Assembly: GCA_900546285.1 (NCBI GenBank)
Contig: URCJ01000027.1
Coordinates: 1-28,755 of the forward strand
Direction of reading: 5' to 3'
Length of the DNA: 28,755 nucleotides
Origin: an uncultured Solobacterium sp.
Lineage (GTDB): Bacteria; Bacillota_I; Bacilli_A; Erysipelotrichales; Erysipelotrichaceae
The notes below the pieces were generated by a model, which saw nothing but the letters and a program-made list of their open reading frames with translations, searched no databases and was not told the origin of the DNA. How positions within the stretch are numbered: the first letter of the stretch is position 1; each line of letters opens with the position of its first letter. Positions 1-8,036 of this stretch are shown here, one piece after another. Position numbers and translations under genes: made by a program.

Positions 1-26
1 TTGAGGTTCTCAACCACTTTTTTTAT
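1..26 (+). terminator. Right part of a rho-independent terminator of an off-window gene
   Basis: TTGAG (1-5), loop GTT, CTCAA (9-13), then CCAC and seven T (18-24). The CCAC would pair with a GTGG just left of the window, so the first base lies inside the 5' arm. It ends a plus-strand gene to the left that converges on ftsZ. It could also serve ftsZ from the other side, but the U-tract for that strand would be off-window. Confidence 0.55.
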
Positions 27-53
27 GTCAAATTTCGTATTTAATTTTTACAC

Positions 54-1130
54 TTAAACTCTTGTCTTAAAGAAAGAAGGAACATCATCGTCATCATCAA
101 CAACATTTACTTCTTCTCTTTTCACTTCCTCAACTGGAGCACTCACGAAAGTCGTAGGAGCCTTTGCGGTAGTTGCTGTATTAGGTAACTCAAAACCAGT
201 AGCGATAACAGTAACGATGATATTTTCACCTAATTGTTCATTCATCGCAACACCAAAGATTGTATCGATATCGTTACCAGCAGCTTCCTTAATATAATCA
301 ATGGCAACTTGAGCATCATAAACAGAAATATCATTACCACCAGTAATATTAATAATAGCTGACTTAGCACCCTTAATTTGAGCCTCAAGTAAAGGAGACT
401 TAATAGCCTTAGCAGCAGCTTCCTTAGCCTTATTCTCACCATTTGCCATACCAATACCGATAAGTGCAGTACCCTTACCTTGCATAACAGCCTTAACATC
501 CGCAAAGTCTAAGTTGATATAAGCAGGAACCGCAATCAAATCAGTGATGGTTTGAACACCCTGTCTTAAGACATTATCAGCTTCCTTAAATGCATCTTGC
601 ATAGGAATCTTACCAATCACACTTAACAACTTATCATTTGAAACAATAATAAGTGAATCGATATATTCCTTTAATGATTCAAGACCAACTTGAGCTTGAT
701 CATTTCTCTTACGACCCTCAAATCTAAATGGAGTAGTAACAACACCAACAGTTAAAGCACCTGCCTCCTTAGCAAGTCTTGCGATAATTGGAGCACCACC
801 AGTACCTGTGCCACCACCTTCACCACAAGTAATGAAAACCATATCAGCACCAGCAATTGCCTTACGGATATCATCTTCACTCTCACCAGCAGCCTTAGCA
901 CCAACCTCAGGATTAGAACCAGCACCTAAACCCTTTGTAGTATTCTTACCCAAAACAATCTTGTTTTGGCACTTAGACATATTTAAACATTGTAAATCAG
1001 TGTTACAAACATAGAATTCAACACCCTTAACACCATCGTTTACCATTCTATTTACCGCATTACAACCGGCACCACCAACACCAAATACCTTAATTCTAAC
1101 AACTTGATTATATTCTGGCTTTGTAGTCAT
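54..1130 (-). CDS. ftsZ: Cell division GTPase FtsZ
   Basis: Tubulin-like GTPase that polymerises into the cytoplasmic Z-ring at the division site. The 358-residue protein has the N-terminal nucleotide loop GVGGAGCNAVNRM (residues 17-29), the tubulin signature GGGTGTG at 105-111 and the T7 synergy loop NLDFADVK at 206-213. A short acidic linker ends in DDDDDVPSFFKTRV, matching the conserved C-terminal peptide that binds FtsA and other partners. The signature reads GGGTGTGGAP where most FtsZ have GGGTGTGAAP, a mild change. The start follows the stop of ftsA directly (TAG then ATG) with a GAGGAG ribosome site inside the end of ftsA, so the two are translationally linked. No mur genes or sepF neighbour it, so this pair lies outside a classical division and cell wall cluster. 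Confidence 0.98.
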   Translation of the reverse strand: MTTKPEYNQVVRIKVFGVGGAGCNAVNRMVNDGVKGVEFYVCNTDLQCLNMSKCQNKIVLGKNTTKGLGAGSNPEVGAKAAGESEDDIRKAIAGADMVFITCGEGGGTGTGGAPIIARLAKEAGALTVGVVTTPFRFEGRKRNDQAQVGLESLKEYIDSLIIVSNDKLLSVIGKIPMQDAFKEADNVLRQGVQTITDLIAVPAYINLDFADVKAVMQGKGTALIGIGMANGENKAKEAAAKAIKSPLLEAQIKGAKSAIINITGGNDISVYDAQVAIDYIKEAAGNDIDTIFGVAMNEQLGENIIVTVIATGFELPNTATTAKAPTTFVSAPVEEVKREEVNVVDDDDDVPSFFKTRV

Positions 1131-2387
1131 CTATTTCTCCTCACTTTCCTTATATGTTTCAAATAAATTCTTTATCTTAGAAGTAATTGATTCTCCCTCA
1201 ACATCTTCTTCAATCCTATCTATAGTCTTATCATACTCAGCTATATTAACACAATTTACGCTCAATTCATTAAGAACAGCCTTTTCTCTATATACAAACA
1301 AGGCTCCATAATTGGCACACATATTAGCCTTTCTAGCCCCAATGATATCAGGATAATAATTCTTAACCTCAACACCACTTTTTTCTTTTAACAATTCTGA
1401 GATCGCTAACATCTCACTGCCCTCTCCCGTTAATAAGAAACTAGCTCCCTTTTCAATAATCGGTTTACATGTAGATACAATCTTATCAACATATGCATTA
1501 AGTGGTACATCAACCAATTCATTCAAGTCTTTAATAACTAGCGAATTATTCTTGTCGCCATCGCTCCAAGCATAAATCGCATCATTTAAATGTTCACTCT
1601 TGTAGTCAACATTATATTTTAATAACCTTGAACATACATTATATGGAAGATGATACTTAGTTATAGCTAAATCACAGAATTGTCTCAAACCAGTATGAAT
1701 AATTTCAGAACTTAATAATTTAGTCTTATAAATTAAACTTAAATAAGTCTCTTCGTTATTGATATTCAATAAAATGATATTATGACTCAAAGAATTCTCT
1801 AAAGCCACACTCTCTTTGGCAATCGCATAATCAGCCAAAACTAAATCAAGAATCTCAAGTCCTGCCTTATTAACTACTTCTACATAATCAAAGGCCATTT
1901 TCTTATCACCACATAATAAATCAATATCGATATAAGCCTCATCACATGTTTCATTCTCTGGAAGTCTTCGATATGAGATGCCATTGACTGTATATTTTGT
2001 GATATGAGTATTAATAACCAACGATTCATCATCAATATGAGTCTTTAGTGCATTTGTTATAGCACGCGCAATATCCTTTTTCTTAATACGAGAATCACTT
2101 GGAATAATTGATACCTTAAGTGAAGTTCTTGAGAAATTATATGGTGGAAGAACCAAGATTACCTTTTCAAGCGTTGTCCCCACCTTCTTAGATACATTAG
2201 CGATAGCTTCTTTTAAACCCTCTACCACACTATCGCTATCAATCACATTAAAATCGCTGATACCAGAAATTGGTGCACTATAAGTACAAATAATATTAAA
2301 ACGTGTATTATAGAATTCACCAACTAAGATATCAACTTTGTTGTCATCTAATTTTAAAGTTGCATAAACTTGTTTTACGTTATCCAT
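1131..2387 (-). CDS. ftsA: Divergent FtsA-like division protein (degenerate ATP site)
   Basis: Actin-fold protein expected to tether FtsZ filaments to the membrane. With the start at 2387 it has 418 residues, the usual FtsA length. Family marks: an opening strand ending DILVGEF (residues 19-25), an SHS2/1C-like region after about residue 75, a second actin-like half, and a C-terminal amphipathic helix (SKIKNLFETY, about 403-412) suited to membrane binding. The nucleotide motifs are eroded. Phosphate-1 reads LKLDDNK (11-17) instead of the LDIGTSK type, phosphate-2 reads NINNEET (208-214) instead of DIGGGTT, and the adenosine motif reads LTGEGSEM (319-326). ATP binding is therefore doubtful. 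A longer open frame starts at 2483, but homology begins at 2387 and neither ATG has a ribosome site. A TATAAT lies 7 bases upstream of 2387. The identity rests on fold pattern and position next to ftsZ. Confidence 0.85.
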   Translation of the reverse strand: MDNVKQVYATLKLDDNKVDILVGEFYNTRFNIICTYSAPISGISDFNVIDSDSVVEGLKEAIANVSKKVGTTLEKVILVLPPYNFSRTSLKVSIIPSDSRIKKKDIARAITNALKTHIDDESLVINTHITKYTVNGISYRRLPENETCDEAYIDIDLLCGDKKMAFDYVEVVNKAGLEILDLVLADYAIAKESVALENSLSHNIILLNINNEETYLSLIYKTKLLSSEIIHTGLRQFCDLAITKYHLPYNVCSRLLKYNVDYKSEHLNDAIYAWSDGDKNNSLVIKDLNELVDVPLNAYVDKIVSTCKPIIEKGASFLLTGEGSEMLAISELLKEKSGVEVKNYYPDIIGARKANMCANYGALFVYREKAVLNELSVNCVNIAEYDKTIDRIEEDVEGESITSKIKNLFETYKESEEK

Positions 2388-2400
2388 AGTCAATATTATA
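2388..2400 (-). promoter_or_regulatory. Probable leaderless promoter of ftsA-ftsZ
   Basis: On the minus strand TATAAT (2400-2395) is followed by ATTGACT and then the ATG at 2387. Transcription normally starts about 7 bases after the -10 box, which places the first base at or next to the A of the ATG. No purine-rich ribosome site is present. No good -35 hexamer is seen 16-18 bases upstream. Confidence 0.55.
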
Positions 2401-2477
2401 CAATGATTTATGTGTGAAATAAGCCTGTAATTTAAGAGATAAAAAAATAATTGTTCAAAAAAGTTTATTTTATGACC

Positions 2478-2506
2478 TTGCATTTGATAAAAGACAATGG
2501 TATATT
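2478..2506 (+). promoter_or_regulatory. Promoter of rpmB
   Basis: TTGCAT (2478-2483), a 17-base spacer, then TATATT (2501-2506), a sigma-A-type arrangement. It is followed by a strong ribosome site AAGGGAGG at 2526-2533, 8 bases before the rpmB ATG. Confidence 0.6.
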
Positions 2507-2541
2507 AATAAAGCTAGATTTAATGAAGGGAGGCATGTGTT

Positions 2542-2736
2542 ATGTCAAGAGTTTGCGAAATTTCTGGAAAAGGACCTCTTTCAGGAAACAACCGTTCACA
2601 TTCACTTCGTGCTACACGCCGTAAATGGAATGTAAATCTTCAAAATGCAACAATTATGGTTGATGGTAAACCTACGAAGGTTAAAGTTTCAGCCCGTGCA
2701 TTAAGAAGTCTTAAGGCTCAAGCTAAGAATGCATAA
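2542..2736 (+). CDS. rpmB: Large ribosomal subunit protein bL28
   Basis: Structural protein of the 50S ribosomal subunit, 64 residues and very basic. It matches the bL28 pattern throughout: CEISGKGPLSGNN near the start, SHSLRATRRKWNVNLQ, then VDGKPTKVKVSARALRS at the C-terminus. Only one cysteine (C5) is present, so this is not the four-cysteine zinc-binding form. It has a strong GGGAGG ribosome site and its own promoter and terminator, so it is a single-gene unit, divergent from ftsA and convergent with rpe. In many Bacillota rpmB lies close to the prpC-prkC-rpe genes, and that neighbourhood is kept here. Confidence 0.98.
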   Translation: MSRVCEISGKGPLSGNNRSHSLRATRRKWNVNLQNATIMVDGKPTKVKVSARALRSLKAQAKNA

Positions 2737-2740
2737 AATC

Positions 2741-2767
2741 AGTGGTTAGTAATTAACCACTTTTTTT
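2741..2767 (+). terminator. Rho-independent terminator of rpmB
   Basis: Stem AGTGGTTA (2741-2748), loop GTAAT, TAACCACT (2754-2761), followed by a run of seven T (2761-2767). It begins 5 bases after the rpmB stop codon. Confidence 0.92.
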
Positions 2768-2779
2768 ATGTTTAAAATT

Positions 2780-2808
2780 AAAAAAGGAACCTAAATACTT
2801 AAGTTCCT
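2780..2808 (-). terminator. Rho-independent terminator of the priA-rpe operon
   Basis: On the minus strand a 10-base stem AGGAACTTAA / TTAGGTTCCT (2808-2799 and 2794-2785, one T-G wobble) has loop GTAT and a six-T tail. The rpe stop codon TAG (2793-2791) lies inside the 3' arm of the hairpin. Confidence 0.9.
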
Positions 2809-3435
2809 AATATTCTCTTCCATATCACCCTTAAAGACACTAGACCCAGCAACAGCTACATCACAACCCTTACTAGATACCTTGTAGATATTCTTATCAT
2901 TGATGCCACCATCCACTTCAATCAAATAATTCAAATCATTTTCCTTACGATACTTATCTAATTGTTCAATCTTATTCAAAGAATCTTCCATGAACTTTTG
3001 ACCACCAAAACCTGGTTCAACGCTCATTACAAGCACTAAGTCAACATACTTCAATAAAGGAATAATCTGTTCAACACTAGTACCTGGTTTAATAGAAACA
3101 CCAACCTTTACATGTAAATTCTTAAAATGAGCAATTGTATCCAAACAAGCATAAATATCATCACATGCTTCAAAATGGAAAGTAATACCATCAGCCCCAG
3201 CCTTTACAAACATATCACCAATAAAGATGGGATCACTTACCATCAAATGTACATCCATGAATAATGATGAATTATGTCTAAATGCTTTAAAAATATCGGG
3301 ACCAAAACTGATATTAGGGACAAAGTGACCATCCATAACATCAAAGTGAATCCATTTACACTTTTCGTTAACTATCTCTAATTGTTTAGAAAATTGAGCA
3401 TAGTCTAAAGATAAAATTGAGGGAGCAAGCATCAT
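2791..3435 (-). CDS. rpe: Ribulose-phosphate 3-epimerase
   Basis: Interconverts D-ribulose 5-phosphate and D-xylulose 5-phosphate in the pentose phosphate pathway, in the cytoplasm. The 214 residues form one TIM barrel. Signatures seen: APSILSLDYAQF at the start, HFDVMDGHFVPNISFGPD (metal-binding His and Asp), MDVHLMVSDP, MSVEPGFGGQKF (phosphate loop region) and EVDGGINDKN with AGSSVFKG near the end. It is the last gene of the priA operon, 3 bases after prkC, with an AAGG ribosome site inside the end of prkC. ATG codons at 3435 and 3432 are both possible. In many Bacillota an rsgA gene sits between prkC and rpe; it is absent here. Confidence 0.97.
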   Translation of the reverse strand: MMLAPSILSLDYAQFSKQLEIVNEKCKWIHFDVMDGHFVPNISFGPDIFKAFRHNSSLFMDVHLMVSDPIFIGDMFVKAGADGITFHFEACDDIYACLDTIAHFKNLHVKVGVSIKPGTSVEQIIPLLKYVDLVLVMSVEPGFGGQKFMEDSLNKIEQLDKYRKENDLNYLIEVDGGINDKNIYKVSSKGCDVAVAGSSVFKGDMEENIRNLSI

Positions 3436-3438
3436 AAA

Positions 3439-5100
3439 TTAACCTTCTTTCTTTTCCGTATAATACATTAAATGAATAATTGAATCAGCAGTCTGTGAAT
3501 ACAAAGTACCAGCACTAGGATCACATCCTACAACTGTATTAGCTTCATATTTCTTTTGATTATCAGTTAAACTCTCATAAGCAACCTCATCCTTGCTTAC
3601 ATTAAAGTTTAATTCCTTAAACATATTAACAACATCATCAACATTCTTACCCAAGATATCAAAAGGAATCATATAAGTACTACTTGTCGCATAAGTCAAA
3701 GTAATCTCATTAACCACATCAGGATTATATTTAGAACCAGCAGTCATACTTTGTTCTAGTATTGTACCCTCTTCCTTATCAGACTCAACGCCAATAGTCT
3801 TCACATTAAAATTCTTCGATTGTAAGATACCCTTGGCATCTTCAACCTTAAGACCTACATAATTACCAATAGTGGCATAACAACCCTCAGATACTGTTAC
3901 AACTAACTTGGTGCCCTTTTCTACCAAGTCACCTTCCTTAGGATTAGAATCAATAACGATATTAGCCTTTGTATCATCGGTCATCACCCACTTAATATTT
4001 GAACTATCAATACCCAAACCTAAGGGACTCAAGACATCTTCAGCAACCGTTAAAGATAAACCCTTAATACTTGGAACCGTAACTGGTTTATTCTTAGGTC
4101 CTATAACACCGGTCAACATTAGAATAATTAGTATCGCTAGTAACGAAAGAATCGATAAGACAATAATGAAAGCAGAACTTAACTTACTTGTAGTCTTTGA
4201 CTTCTTCTTTTTCTTAAAATCCTTAACCTCATTACTTTTCATCGAAACCATAGAACTCTTTACAAGCACAATCGGTTTGTCATTCATCGCTTCCTTGCTT
4301 AGACATCTCTCTAAGTCCTTAAGCATAATAGCTGCATTATCATATCTTTCTTCCAAAGATCTTGCGGTAGCCTTAACCACAATATTCTCAACACTCACTG
4401 GAATATCAGGATTAAACTTACGTACACGAGGCACATCCTTATTAATATGTTCCAAGGCCACTTGCACAGGACTATCAGCCTTAAAAGGTACATCACCAGT
4501 TAAAAGTTCATAAAAAACTATGCCCAAAGAATAGATATCCGATTGCATACTAGCTTGGCCACCCTTGGCAAGCTCAGGAGCTAAATAATGAACAGAACCC
4601 AAGATTGAACCCTTAGAAGTTAGCTGCATTGCATCATTTAATACCGCAATACCAAAATCAGCCAACTTAACAGTACCATCATCCTTAATCAAAACATTTT
4701 GGCTCTTGATATCTCTATGAATTATTCCATTCTTATGAGCTTGTAATAAAGCTCCAGTTAATTGTTTCATAATCCAAACAGCTTCTTTTGGCGGCAAAGC
4801 ACCTCTTCTTTGAATTAACTGTTTAAGCGTATGACCCTTAACATATTCCATGACAATATAGTGCATGTTTCCTTGTTCACCAACATCATAAACTTCTACC
4901 GCATTAGGATGGAATAGTTTAGTTGAAGTATTGGCTTCTCTTTTGAATCTTTCCAAAGAAACAGGATCATTTGCCATATCACCCTTTAAAATCTTAATGG
5001 CAACCTGACGATTTAAAATCGTATCAAAAGCTAGGTAGACATTAGCCATACCACCCTTGCCGATTTCTCTTATAACCTCATATCTATTAGCTATCTTCAT
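3439..5100 (-). CDS. prkC: PASTA-domain Ser/Thr protein kinase (PrkC/StkP type)
   Basis: Membrane Ser/Thr kinase whose outer PASTA repeats are thought to sense peptidoglycan fragments or lipid II. The 553 residues comprise an N-terminal kinase domain with GKGGMANVY (14-22), VAIK (Lys36), HRDIKSQN (128-135), DFG (148-150) and the activation-segment end SVHYLAPE. A basic juxtamembrane stretch KKKKKSK (about 296-302) precedes one membrane helix at about 309-334. Three PASTA repeats follow at about 340-405, 407-470 and 477-550. All catalytic residues are present. The start overlaps the stop of the phosphatase gene (ATGA at 5100-5097), the usual kinase-phosphatase pair. Confidence 0.97.
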   Translation of the reverse strand: MKIANRYEVIREIGKGGMANVYLAFDTILNRQVAIKILKGDMANDPVSLERFKREANTSTKLFHPNAVEVYDVGEQGNMHYIVMEYVKGHTLKQLIQRRGALPPKEAVWIMKQLTGALLQAHKNGIIHRDIKSQNVLIKDDGTVKLADFGIAVLNDAMQLTSKGSILGSVHYLAPELAKGGQASMQSDIYSLGIVFYELLTGDVPFKADSPVQVALEHINKDVPRVRKFNPDIPVSVENIVVKATARSLEERYDNAAIMLKDLERCLSKEAMNDKPIVLVKSSMVSMKSNEVKDFKKKKKSKTTSKLSSAFIIVLSILSLLAILIILMLTGVIGPKNKPVTVPSIKGLSLTVAEDVLSPLGLGIDSSNIKWVMTDDTKANIVIDSNPKEGDLVEKGTKLVVTVSEGCYATIGNYVGLKVEDAKGILQSKNFNVKTIGVESDKEEGTILEQSMTAGSKYNPDVVNEITLTYATSSTYMIPFDILGKNVDDVVNMFKELNFNVSKDEVAYESLTDNQKKYEANTVVGCDPSAGTLYSQTADSIIHLMYYTEKKEG

Positions 5101-5825
5101 TTCTTAACTATGACAATCGTAACATTGTCATAGCCTCCTTTTTTAAGTGCTAAAGCTAAAAGCGCATCAGCTTTTTTCTTTAAAGTATCATATTCTAAAT
5201 TATCTAAAATATTGATAATCTCATTATCACTAACATAACCACATAAGCCATCAGAACACAACATAAACATGTCCATATCCTTGATCTTATGAATATCACT
5301 ATTCACATAATCAAAAACGCCAATTGCTCTTGTTAAATAATGACGCTTAGGATGAGTTAAACTCTCCTTATAAGAGATTTCACCCTTCTCTAGCTTCTCA
5401 TTAACATAAGTATGATCATTAGTTAATCTAAATAACTTTTTATCTAAAACACCGTAGGTTCTACTATCTCCTACATTTAAGGTTAAACAACCAAAAGAGG
5501 TGATTAAAACACCAGTTAAAGTAGTACCCATGCCAAGATAATTTTCATTAGTAATTGATAAAGAATAAATATATTTATTACAATCCTCAATTAAATTAGA
5601 CATCTTACTTTTAGCATCACAAAGACTTGTAAAAGAAGTATTAGTAAAACGTTCCTTAATATATTCTGCCGTCTTACTAGAAGCTACATCACCTGCTTTA
5701 CCCCCGCCAATGCCATCACAAACAAGAGTAAGAAAATCACCACTATCATTAGTAGCACTCATATATGAATCTTGATTAGATAAACGATGTAAACCAACAT
5801 CGCTTAAACAATAATAATCAATCAC
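5097..5825 (-). CDS. prpC: PP2C-family Ser/Thr protein phosphatase (PrpC/Stp)
   Basis: Metal-dependent (PPM/PP2C) phosphatase that removes phosphate from PrkC and its substrates in the cytoplasm. The 242 residues carry the family motifs in order: LSNQDSY near the start, VCDGIGGGKAGDVAS (metal-binding Asp-Gly), GTTLTG, NVGDSRTY, LTNDHTY, LTRAIG, LCSDGLCGYVSDNEI and the final GGYDNVT. Length is normal for bacterial Stp. The gene overlaps rlmN by 8 bases and prkC by 4 bases, so translation of the three is probably coupled. Confidence 0.97.
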   Translation of the reverse strand: MIDYYCLSDVGLHRLSNQDSYMSATNDSGDFLTLVCDGIGGGKAGDVASSKTAEYIKERFTNTSFTSLCDAKSKMSNLIEDCNKYIYSLSITNENYLGMGTTLTGVLITSFGCLTLNVGDSRTYGVLDKKLFRLTNDHTYVNEKLEKGEISYKESLTHPKRHYLTRAIGVFDYVNSDIHKIKDMDMFMLCSDGLCGYVSDNEIINILDNLEYDTLKKKADALLALALKKGGYDNVTIVIVKK

Positions 5826-6855
5826 CTAACATCTCCTTTGCCCTTAATTGTCCACAAGCTGCATCAATATCTGTTCCTCTTTTTTGTCTTAGAGTAACGC
5901 TTAATCCTCTTTTCTTTAACAAATCATAAAATCTTAAAGTATCCTTAGGACTTGTACCTCTATATTCATTTTCCTTAACCTCATTATAAGGAATTAAATT
6001 AATATAAGCATTTCTACCCCTTAATAGCTTTTGAAGATCATCGGCATCCCTAACACCGTCATTAACCCCTGCAATCAATAGATATTCAAAAGTAATTCTT
6101 CGATTCGACTTAGATTCATAATAATTAATAGCTTCCATTAATCTTTCTAAGTTATAAGCCTTATTAATAGGCATTAATTTATTTCTTAATTCATCATTAG
6201 CTGCATGTAAAGAAATAGCTAAATTGTATTGTAACTTCTCATCCGCAAACTTTTCAATCTTAGGTGCTAAACCGCAAGTTGATACCGAAATATGACGAGC
6301 ACCAATTTGTAAGCCATAAGGACTATTTAAGATAGCTAGAGCCTTTAATAAATTATCATAATTATCAAAAGGTTCACCCGTTCCCATGATTACCAAATTG
6401 TCTAATCTAGCTTCTTTTTCATCCAAAAATTTCTGAATAGTTAAAGCTTGTAAAACAATTTCCCCAGGACTTAAGTCCCTTTGTTTCTTAAGAAGACCAG
6501 AAGCACAGAAGGAACAGCCCATATTACAACCAACTTGAGAAGATAAACATGCTGAATAGCCATATTCAAAAACCATTAATACCGATTCAATCAAAGCACC
6601 ATCTTCTAGTTCAAATAAGAATTTAACGGTGCCATCCTTTGATTCTTGTTTATTTCTAATCTTAAATTCATGAAAAGCGAAGTCTTCATTTAATTTAGCC
6701 TTCAAATCCTTAGAAATATCACTCATGCAATCAAAAGAAGTGACTCTTTTTTCATATAGCCACTTAAATATTTGTTTAGCTCTAAATGGCTTCAAACCAA
6801 TAGAAACTAAATATTCTTCTAAATCTGTTAAATCTAAATCGTAAATTAAACTCAT
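5818..6855 (-). CDS. rlmN: Dual-specificity RNA methyltransferase RlmN
   Basis: Radical-SAM enzyme that methylates C2 of an adenosine in 23S rRNA and in some tRNAs. With the start at 6855 the protein has 345 residues. It shows the cluster motif CNMGCSFC (Cys110, 114, 117), GTGEPFDNYDN (SAM contact), SVSTCGL, ISLHAAND, and near the end RGTDIDAACGQL, with the resolving or methyl-carrying Cys at about 334. The open frame reaches back to 6891, but homology begins at MSLIYDLDL. The ATG at 6855 overlaps the rsmB stop (ATGA) and has an AGGAAG ribosome site, which decides the start. Confidence 0.97.
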   Translation of the reverse strand: MSLIYDLDLTDLEEYLVSIGLKPFRAKQIFKWLYEKRVTSFDCMSDISKDLKAKLNEDFAFHEFKIRNKQESKDGTVKFLFELEDGALIESVLMVFEYGYSACLSSQVGCNMGCSFCASGLLKKQRDLSPGEIVLQALTIQKFLDEKEARLDNLVIMGTGEPFDNYDNLLKALAILNSPYGLQIGARHISVSTCGLAPKIEKFADEKLQYNLAISLHAANDELRNKLMPINKAYNLERLMEAINYYESKSNRRITFEYLLIAGVNDGVRDADDLQKLLRGRNAYINLIPYNEVKENEYRGTSPKDTLRFYDLLKKRGLSVTLRQKRGTDIDAACGQLRAKEMLGD

Positions 6856-8036
6856 TTGTCTTCCTTTTTCAATACTGCATAATAGAAACAATCGCCTAAA
6901 TCATTAATGATTGTATCTTCTTCTTTTAAACTAAATTCATCATGTTCCTTTAAGAAAGCTAAAACCTGCTTACCATTTTCCTTCTTATTAAGGGTACATG
7001 TACTATATAGTATCTCGCCATTTGTTTTTAATAATTTACTTGTATTATTAAGTAAACCATTTTGAATCACTTGAAGTTCATCCAAAGAAGATGGACTTAA
7101 ATGATACTTAAGATCAGGCTTTCTACCTAGTGTTCCAAGCCCAGAACAAGGTACATCTAATAAGATTTTATCGAATTTCTCATCCAAAACATCACTTAAA
7201 ATTCTACCATCATAGTTAAGATAATGCACTCCATCAAAACCTAATAACTTAGCTCTTTCTCTTATTAATTCTAAACGATGCTCATGTAGCTCATTACTAT
7301 AGGCGTTGTTTGGCTTTACAATATCTAGACAATTAAATAATTTAGAACCAGGTGCACAACATACATCTAATAAAACATCATCTTCTTTTAAATCTAAATG
7401 CTTAGTTAAAGAAGATGAATTAATATCCTCGATATAGAAGTAACCCTTCTTAAACTCTTCACTATTAACTAATGATTTATTAGAAGTAAAGATATCTTCA
7501 TTGATGATATTAATATCCTTTAAATCAGTATACTTACATTTATTATGATTTAGACGATAGTAAACAGTAGGAATTCTCTTATAATTCTTTAATATCCTAG
7601 TAAAACTTTCTTCATCATACTGACTCTTCAACAACTTATAAATCCATTCGGGCAATGACTCATTAATATGTTCAGGTCCCTTTTTAAATTCATATTCTTT
7701 TCTTAAAATAGCATTCACAAAAGGCTTATCATGTTTATTAGCCAATTCTACATATTCATTATTAACATAATAGGCATCGCTAGAAAGATAATATCTTTCA
7801 TATAGTGCCATCGCAATAATAATCTTGTTTCTTAAAGAAGTAGAATTCTTTAAATGTTCCACAAACTGATAAACCAAATAATCATATTCCTTTAAAACAC
7901 CATTAACCAAATTGGTCACAAATGGTCTTTGAATTGGTTCTAATTCCTTAAGCTTTTCACGCATCAAAAGATTAGTGTAAGCTTTATCACTAATCGTCTT
8001 ATATATAATCTCAAATGCTACTCTTCTTTGATTCAT
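6852..8036 (-). CDS. rsmB: 16S rRNA (cytosine-C5)-methyltransferase RsmB
   Basis: SAM-dependent methyltransferase modifying a cytosine of 16S rRNA. The 394 residues include an N-terminal NusB-like helical domain (from RRVAFEIIYKT to about residue 130) and a C-terminal Rossmann methyltransferase domain. The SAM loop reads DVCCAPGSK, the catalytic pair lies in LDVPCSGLGTLGRKPD and YSTCTLNKKEN. It overlaps the end of priA (TAATG) and the start of rlmN (ATGA). In most Bacillota def and/or fmt lie between priA and rsmB. They are absent here. Confidence 0.95.
   Translation of the reverse strand: MNQRRVAFEIIYKTISDKAYTNLLMREKLKELEPIQRPFVTNLVNGVLKEYDYLVYQFVEHLKNSTSLRNKIIIAMALYERYYLSSDAYYVNNEYVELANKHDKPFVNAILRKEYEFKKGPEHINESLPEWIYKLLKSQYDEESFTRILKNYKRIPTVYYRLNHNKCKYTDLKDINIINEDIFTSNKSLVNSEEFKKGYFYIEDINSSSLTKHLDLKEDDVLLDVCCAPGSKLFNCLDIVKPNNAYSNELHEHRLELIRERAKLLGFDGVHYLNYDGRILSDVLDEKFDKILLDVPCSGLGTLGRKPDLKYHLSPSSLDELQVIQNGLLNNTSKLLKTNGEILYSTCTLNKKENGKQVLAFLKEHDEFSLKEEDTIINDLGDCFYYAVLKKEDK

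Noticed and set aside
2388..2483. N-terminal extension of FtsA by 32 residues
   Set aside because: No ribosome site at 2483; FtsA homology begins at 2387; the extension contains the -10 box region.
3908..4513. 201-residue open frame on the plus strand
   Set aside because: Lies fully antisense to prkC, has no ribosome site and no recognisable domain; the sequence is the complement of conserved kinase and PASTA codons.
7001..7014. Perfect palindrome TACTATATAGTA as a possible operator
   Set aside because: Lies inside rsmB and encodes part of the conserved YSTCT motif; codon constraint explains it.
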